Assembly: GCA_026008535.1 (NCBI GenBank)
Contig: BRKX01000010.1
Location: forward strand, 3,857,001-3,921,000
Length of the DNA: 64,000 nucleotides
Reading direction: 5' to 3'
Source: Perilla frutescens
Taxonomy: Eukaryota; Streptophyta; Magnoliopsida; Lamiales; Lamiaceae
Part shown: piece after piece, positions 57,090 to 64,000 of the stretch
Layout of the letters: each line of letters begins with the position of its first letter
How positions within the stretch are numbered: the stretch's first letter is position 1
The notes under the pieces: model-generated
What the model was told of the DNA's origin: nothing
Databases searched by the model: none
What the model saw: the letters and a program-made list of their open reading frames with translations, nothing else
Translations under genes and position numbers: made by a program

Positions 57090-59734
57090 TGTCAATTGGA
57101 GCTGTGGAGCGGATTCAAATCTTTGTTGGGTTATGGGTTGAATTTTTAATATTATTAAGTCAAGTTTTGTTTTTAGAATATTTGGATAAATCTTGTAATG
57201 GGCTTTGGCCCAAGTTTTCTACCTTATTTTATCTGCTTTTCCTAAGGGACCACTAGGGATCTCAAAACCTATGGTTTTTTTTTTTTTTTTAGAGGACAAA
57301 ACCTATGGTTTAAATAGCTGGAAATTAATGAGAATAGAAGCAGAAAGTTAACTAACATTTCCTCTTCCTATTTCTATCTCTTCCTCTCTTGTTTTTCTTC
57401 AATCCTTCCCTTTTATTCTTAATATCACGCAGCAAGATTACAACTTTGAGTAGATCCAGTTAACTTTATTACAAAAGTACAAAAAAATTACAAAAGTTGG
57501 GAAAAGAAAAACCAAGAAAAAAAAAGGAAATTTCTAAAACCATAACACTGTTCTTCTAAAACGTTTTCCATATCATAATTTTTTTAGTTTTATGTAGAAG
57601 AGTATTGATAGAAGAATCATATTTGTGTTATGATTAATGTTCTATTATTATAATGAACGTTGAAGATATATTTTGGGGAAATATCATAACAATAATTGTA
57701 GCTGATTTTTTGGTGAAGAACATTCACATGATGATAGTCGATTTAATTTGCCGAGAATCGAATAAAATATTTTGTGCAATTATCTCTTCAGGAGCAGAAA
57801 ATTGGGGAGGGGCATTAATGTAAATTTAATTCATTAAACCGGTGCTGAAATAAACCAGTATTAATGAAATCGGTTCATTATTAAAAAAATAAAAATTCTG
57901 GCTAGCCAATATCTGGATGTACAGTACTCATAATTTTATATCATCTAGCTATCTCCTTTTCTTTTAAAATCAAGTACAAATGAAATAGTCAATTGAGGTC
58001 CATTAATATATTGGTAAAAAATTTTATTGGGCTAGATTAGAAAACTTGTAGGATCGTATATATTAATAGGGTAATTATATACACAACTTCTATTTTATTA
58101 TTCATAGCCTCTTTATATATTTATCTATCTATATGTTATATCAAAATTACGTGGGTAAATTAGTAATAAAAAAAATATCAGCAAAGAATGTACAAAATAA
58201 GATCGATGTCAAAAAAAATTTAATTGAATTTCATAGCGTAGTTGGCAGTTCGAAAACATTTTAGTTGAAGTTAGCGAGTTTCAATATTTCTTTGTTTTAT
58301 CCATGGAGCCGTATTTTTTTTTAGATTTTCCCCTCATTTTTACTTAATCTTATATTTATTTTTAGATTTTTCCCTCATTTTTACTTCATTTTATTTCTTT
58401 TCATCTTCTTTTCACTGGCTCCCAATTTTATTTAAGCTATTTTACCAGCTAATTTTTATTTGCATTTAAAATCATTTATCTTCTAATTTCTATTCACATT
58501 TAAGATCTTTAACAAATTGTGGGCTCAGAAAATTAATCGATCTTGTGTAAATTTTATTTTCACCTAATTATGTAAATTTTACTGTTTCTATTTTTGTTTA
58601 AATAATATAAATATTAACTTTTAATCAATAAAAATATAAAAAAATCTAGGTCAATTCAAATAACAATCACGTTAAAGAAAAACTTTGTGCACTACACGGT
58701 TATGTCTGTTGGATTTTATTGTTATTTTTTAATGTTGACCAAATTATATTAAATTTTTCTGTACAAACTTTAACCATACAACTACAAATCACATGTGCTC
58801 AATTAATTTATTTTGAGCCATTTTTTTATAGTATGCTTGAATTATTATCACTCCAAAATGATATTAAGTTATTTATTTATTTAAATAATTATAATAATTA
58901 TTGTTTATACATATGAAAATAAAATATATTTTTTTAATTTATTTAAACATTTTTATACATTCGTTTCACACACTTATATTATATATGTGTGTATCCCAAA
59001 TATACAATATAGTTTTCTTTTAGTTTTTTAATTATTATAAAAATAAAATGGTAACGAGCATGTTCGGGAGATATGCTAGTATAATATGATATGATATGAA
59101 TATATCTTAATTACGATTAGATCAAATCCTAGTCTTCAACCGGTTGGATTGTCATCTAAAAATATTGTTGATTCAAGAGGGCTGAATTTTACATAGTTTG
59201 TTTTGGTGTGTGTGTGTGTGTGTTTGTGTGTGTTGAAAGTCTTGTCTCACCGCCGATCACCTATTCTTCAGACGCTGATTAGATACTAAAGCTTGACTGC
59301 ATCACTTTTCTCAATACTTTAATCCCAAATTCTCTTATACATGTACATTAGACGGTCAGCACGTACAAGCGATACTTTTTGAATTTTGAGTTATATTTTT
59401 CAGTGTTACGAGAGTGATAGTGATTTTAACAGCTATTTTCCTTAATTTTTCTTTTTCTGGCTTATACTTTTTGTTGATACAAGTGATAGTTTCAGATTTT
59501 TGAGTAATACTTTTAACGTTATGATTGATACTGATTTTAACGGCTTTTTTGGTCAACACATTAACCAGGTCAACGCGCGTTTACCGTCTGACATGCACTA
59601 GCCTAGTGCACACAAGGCCCACACTACTTTAATTTATCTCTTTTACGTACACCTTTCACTCTTAAAATATATTTCGTTTTGTCTATTGAACTTATATTAA
59701 TTTTTTCATTTATAGTGTTCCACACCTGAGTTAA
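57090..59734. other. AT-rich intergenic, no gene
   Basis: No coding or element signature recognised. A (GT)n microsatellite lies at about 59203-59234. Confidence 0.5.
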
Positions 59735-62700
59735 ATATATGTTGCAGAACAAGTGTTTTCTACCCAATTTCAATTCATTTTGATTCAGTTTAATTGTACA
59801 TTTCTTAATTTGGGTTTATAATATTTTTTAGTATTTCGATCATTTTTAATTTTTAGTAATTAATAATTGATTATAATTGTTGACTGTTACATAATTAGCA
59901 TTTACATTTATTTTTATAAATGTTTAATAACATCCTTTAATTTATAATTAATTTTTATTTTAATATTTAAATCATAAATTTGACAATCAATCACACAGAA
60001 AGTATAACGTGAAACCGCTGATATTCATCCATACATCTGTATCTATAAATAGAGTAATGTTATGTTGGGCACATCATGTGAGCACGCTAATATTCATCCA
60101 TCGATCTATATCTATAAATAGAGAAATGTTATGTGATCGAACTTTTTATTCGATTAAAACTATACCGCAAGTGTACGGTGCAATTATAGTAAATATGGGG
60201 AGCAAGAGTATCGTATCCACAGAGACTAATTAGACCTAATTGTGTGTACTACAACATTGGACCTCAATCGTTATCTAGACGATAAGAAAAAAGGAAAGAT
60301 AGTTAACTAATCTAAACTAAAGAAAGCAATAGATAAATGGGGAAAATAAATGGAGAATGGGACAAGAAGGTAGAGGTACTCTCGGGATTAATTTCTTCGG
60401 GTACTTAACGCTAACGATCATATTGAATGTCTATTTGTGGTGCTAAATTTCACTAGGAAAATCTCATTTAAGTCTCTTTCGAGATACTTAAGTTTGGAGG
60501 GTCACGCTAGATTCATCGTCTCCGAACGAATCCTACACATGTACCTACCAAAATTTTTTAAGATTTCATGCCCTCACACTAACATCAATTCTCTCGAATT
60601 TATTAAAAAATGTGCCTCGTGCCTAGGGTTCGTCTATTGAACTCATCTCTCGATTTTGAATCAATAGATAAAATTGTGGAAATTAGTGATCAATTAATCA
60701 ACACCCAACATAGCATAAGCACAAGAAATGAATTGAGGCCATAAACAATCAATAGAAATAGAAATGCATAAATACAAAAATATGTTCAATCCCAAAATAC
60801 AAGATAATCTAACCTAACATCTATACAATGCAAGGATTAAATTATCTCAAAGAAAATAAAGGTAATACAAGAAAAGAAACTTGATACAACCCGGAAGTTG
60901 GGCATCCAATCCATCATTGCTTCCACTCTTCTCCTCTTTACTCCATCTTCAAGCTCTAGCTCCTTATTCACCCTAGCTAGGTGAAAATTGTAGCTAGGGT
61001 GAGGGATTTGATGGGTGAGATGTGAAAATGGAAAAGAGAAGAAGGGTTTTTGTGTTAGGGGAAATTTGGGGATTTTTGTGGAGAAAAATCGATTGTGTGG
61101 CTGTGTGAATGTGTGGATAATGAGAGGAAAATCAAATAAAAAGAGAAAGAGTCGCACGGATCTGAAATTCTGGGCTGGGGGCGCGACAGAGCCCGTGTCG
61201 CGCCCCGATCAAAGAAAAACATGTCTCTGGTGTGAGTGCAGGCCGGTCGCGCTGCCACTCGCGCCAGAATTTCTGCACCGACACCTTTCACGGTTTTGCT
61301 CCGTTCTCCCTCGTTTCTTGTCCGATTGAGGCGATTCAACTTGCATCACATTCCTCATTCGATTCTCTATCTTCTCATGGTTTTGTATCACTCAAATATT
61401 CATTGATTAATTCTCCATTTCCTGTGAAAGTCAAACAACAAACAAAACTTCCAAATCGGGAGGTTAAAAGCTGAAATTGTGTTAAAACACATGCAAAACT
61501 CTTCAAATCACTTCATTTCAACATCAAAATGTTGTGCAAAAACATCACTTATCATTATGCTATGCGTATCATGTGAGCAATGTTGATGTGGGCAAACCCG
61601 ATCCTCCTCATGGTATGCCCAATAGGCATTTGGTTAGGGTGCCAAATTTTTCGGGGCCCAATTTTTTTTTAATAGGCATATGTTAGTTACTGGGCCCAAA
61701 ATTACAAAATAAAAACAAAATTTAAAGCAAGGCTGGAGATAGATATTCATGGGGCAAATTTTATCTTACTTCTCTGTATTTTTCCAAAAAAAAAAAAACC
61801 CTGTTTTAAATAAATAGTCTAAAACCTTCCTCTATTATGTATAATTCATTTTGCTTTAGTTTAATTGTACATTTCTTTATTAGGGTTTATAAATTTTTTT
61901 TAGTATTTCACTCATTTTCAATTTTTTAGTTAATAATTGATTATTATTGTTGATTGTTTCATAATTAGCATTTATGTTTTTTTTTTATTTTTTTTATAAA
62001 TGTTTAATAACATCCTTATAGGTTATAATTAATTTTTATTTTAATAGTTAAACCATAAATTTGATAGTCAATCACAGAAAGTATAACGTGAAACTGCCAA
62101 TATTCATCCATCTATCTATATCTATAAATAGAGTAATGTTATATTGGGCACATCATGTGAGCATGCTAATATTCATTCATCCATCTATATATATAAATAG
62201 AGAAATGGTATGCTAGGCGCATCATGTGAGCGATGGTGATGTGGTCATACCCGATCCTCCTGATGGTATGCCCAATAGGCATTTGGAATTTGGGGCCCAT
62301 TTTTTTTTAATAGGTGTATGTTAGTTTCGGGGCCCAAAATTACAAAATAAAAATAAAAGTTGAAGCAAGGCTCGAGAAAGATATTCATGGGGCAAATTTC
62401 ATATTACTTCTGTGTATTTTTCCAAAAAATAAAAAAACTATGTGTTATATAAATAGTCTATAAAACCTTCCTCTATTATGTATAATTCATTTTGCTTTAG
62501 TTTAATTATACATTTTTTAATTTGGGTTTATAATATTTTTTAGTATTTCGATCATTTTCAGGTTTTTAGTAATTAATAATTGATTATAATTGTTGATTGT
62601 TTAATAACATCCTTTAGGTTATAATTAATTTTTATTTTAATAGTTAAAACCATAAATTTGATAGTCAATCACAGAAAGTATAACATGAAATTGCTAATAT

Positions 62701-63128
62701 TCATCCATCTATCTATATTTATAAAATAGAGAAAAATGTTATGGTGGGCGCATCATGTGAGCACGATAATATTCATCCATCTATCTATATCTATAAATAG
62801 AGAAATGTTATGCTAGACGCATCATGTGAGCGATGCTGATGTGGACAAACCCGGTCTTGATGGTATGTCCAATTGGCATTTGATTAGCGCCCCAAATTTT
62901 TCGGAACCCAATTTTTTTTAATAGGCATGTGTAAGTTTGCCCAAAATTACAAAATAAAAATAAAAGTTGAAGCAAAGCTGGAGACAGAGATTCATGGGAC
63001 AAATTTCATATTACTCTTCTCTGTGTTTTCCCTAAAAAAAAATCCTTTTGTTAAATAAATAATCTAGAACCTCCATCTATTATGTATAATTCATAAAAAA
63101 AAAAAACCTATTTTGGAGAGAGTGAATT
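59735..63128. repeat. ~600-bp tandem repeat array
   Basis: Head-to-tail units starting cta(g/t)(g/a)cgcatcatgtgag at 61560, 62213 and 62813 (periods 653 and 600), each followed by tggtatgcccaataggcatt, a gggcccaa block, attcatggggcaaattt and ctataaatagagaaatg. A partial earlier unit (about 59735-60133) is separated by the solo LTR. The last unit stops near 63128. No coding potential. Confidence 0.88.
60129..61559. mobile_element. 1.42-kb solo LTR in the tandem array
   Basis: 60134-61554 begins tgatcgaac and ends cttatca (TG...CA), flanked by perfect five-base duplications ttatg (60129-60133, 61555-61559). It splits the phrase atgttatg|ctatgcg that is continuous in the other array units. The ccgcaagtgtacggtg and agtatcgtatccacagaga phrases are common in plant LTR families. 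Open frames inside (60837-61474) are not proteins. Confidence 0.85.
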
Positions 63129-63498
63129 ACAATTGCTAAAAAAAAGAATGTATAATTCTTATTTTTACAATTTTTGTATTAGACTACTCACACTCACGAT
63201 CCCCACGATCGATCAACATAAGCGAAAAAAAAAAATATTAAAAAAAGATTGGGTTGGCCAATCGATTGAAGAATCGGTTGGTCAACCAACCGGTTGATCG
63301 ATCCATGCTCACCAATTCTCTTGCCATGTGTCTTGCCACATGGCATCATTTCATTAGTCAATCATATTTTTATTGGATAAAATTTTATATTATTATTATT
63401 TTGGATAATAATGTATTAAAAAATATAAAAATTATATCATAATTCATATTTTTTCATTGTCTATAAAATGAGCTTATTTTTTTACATATTTTGAATCA
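63129..63498. other. AT-rich DNA, no gene
   Basis: Includes a patch of cggttggtcaaccaaccggt-type inverted repeats at about 63255-63300; otherwise nothing recognised. Confidence 0.45.
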
Positions 63499-63966
63499 TA
63501 TTCCGTCCGTCCCGATTATATAGTCCATTTTCTACTCGCACGTAAATTAAAAATATTTATGAAAACAAGAAACAAAAGCTAAATTTCCAACTTTAACCTT
63601 ATTTAATGAAAATTAATAAAACTCATATTTTATCTCAACTTTAATGTATTAATTTTTTGAAATAAAGAAAATATACAATTAATGAAGTGCAAATACAATG
63701 AATATCAATAGAATTGATCAAATTCAAGTACATGCAAATTAATTAAGTTGGTCAATTTTAATTAATGTTTCTCTTTTTTTGAAAAAATAACATTTAAATT
63801 TATAACTTTCACAAACTTAAATGTTTAATTTTTTTAATTTACAAAATCTAATAAGGGTATAATTGTACATTCCTATTAAAAATAACACTATTTATAGTAA
63901 TGGGACTATATAATCGGGACACCTCAATATAGAAACGTGGACTATATAATCGGGACGGAGGGAGTA
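63499..63966. mobile_element. Stowaway/mariner-like MITE
   Basis: 63501-63964 has terminal inverted repeats ttccgtccgtcccgattata / tataatcgggacggagggag with flanking TA dinucleotides (63499-63500, 63965-63966). The ctccctccgtccc end and TA target are typical of plant Tc1/mariner (Stowaway) MITEs. Interior AT-rich, non-coding. Confidence 0.85.
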
Positions 63967-64000
63967 CTAAAAAATCATCAATTCTCACTCATTTTCTCTC

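Noticed and set aside
60837..61474. Several ORFs of 80-106 codons around 61 kb
   Set aside because: They overlap each other on both strands inside a solo LTR with clear TSDs; no protein domain seen.

Overview
This window looks like nuclear DNA of a flowering plant, most likely a eudicot. It is AT-rich, has short AT-rich introns with GT-AG borders, plant-only gene families (cysteine-rich receptor kinase, BEE-type bHLH, COMT-type O-methyltransferase, FAR1-like) and a dense load of nested plant transposons. The species cannot be named from the sequence alone. I saw no prokaryotic features, CRISPR array, rRNA or free tRNA gene.

Layout. 1-8.2 kb: a decayed Ty3/gypsy gag (minus), a 5'-truncated O-methyltransferase gene (plus, three coherent exons) and the gag of a copia element (minus). 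8.2-18.3 kb: a chromodomain-type Ty3/gypsy retrotransposon that landed in that copia element and was itself split inside pol by a complete CACTA transposon (11615-16266, TAA target duplication). 18.4-21.5 kb: copia LTR remains and AT-rich DNA. 21.6-23.0 kb: an intact six-exon bHLH transcription factor gene. 23.3-26.6 kb: a foldback element, a small LTR remnant, and an hAT-like element with a second hAT-like element nested in it, the latter ending in long G and C runs.

27.4-45.2 kb is the most interesting part. An Argonaute pseudogene lies on the minus strand. It is not visible as a long ORF but can be read exon by exon. Its catalytic positions are lost, one exon is duplicated in tandem, and a copia retrotransposon sits in one intron. 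That copia element carries three later insertions: a 2.76-kb solo LTR, a foldback MITE and a complete CACTA element with an AGT target duplication.

46.2-49.3 kb: a complete seven-exon cysteine-rich receptor-like kinase gene, head-to-head with the Argonaute relic and carrying a 220-bp Mutator-type MITE in one intron. Two direct repeats of about 4.2 kb (41028-45260 and 50624-54809) flank this kinase. Each copy holds CACTA sequence, a copia LTR and the first recognisable Argonaute exons. The implied order of events is: Argonaute gene, copia insertion, CACTA insertion, segmental duplication.

55-64 kb: a FAR1-like (MULE-derived) pseudogene, an orphan terminal exon of an unrecognised gene, long AT-rich DNA, a ~600-bp tandem repeat array split by a 1.42-kb solo LTR, and a Stowaway-like MITE at the right end.

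Only the receptor kinase and the bHLH gene look intact. The O-methyltransferase piece may be transcribed but lacks its N-terminal domain. All homology statements rest on motif recognition by eye; no database search was run.
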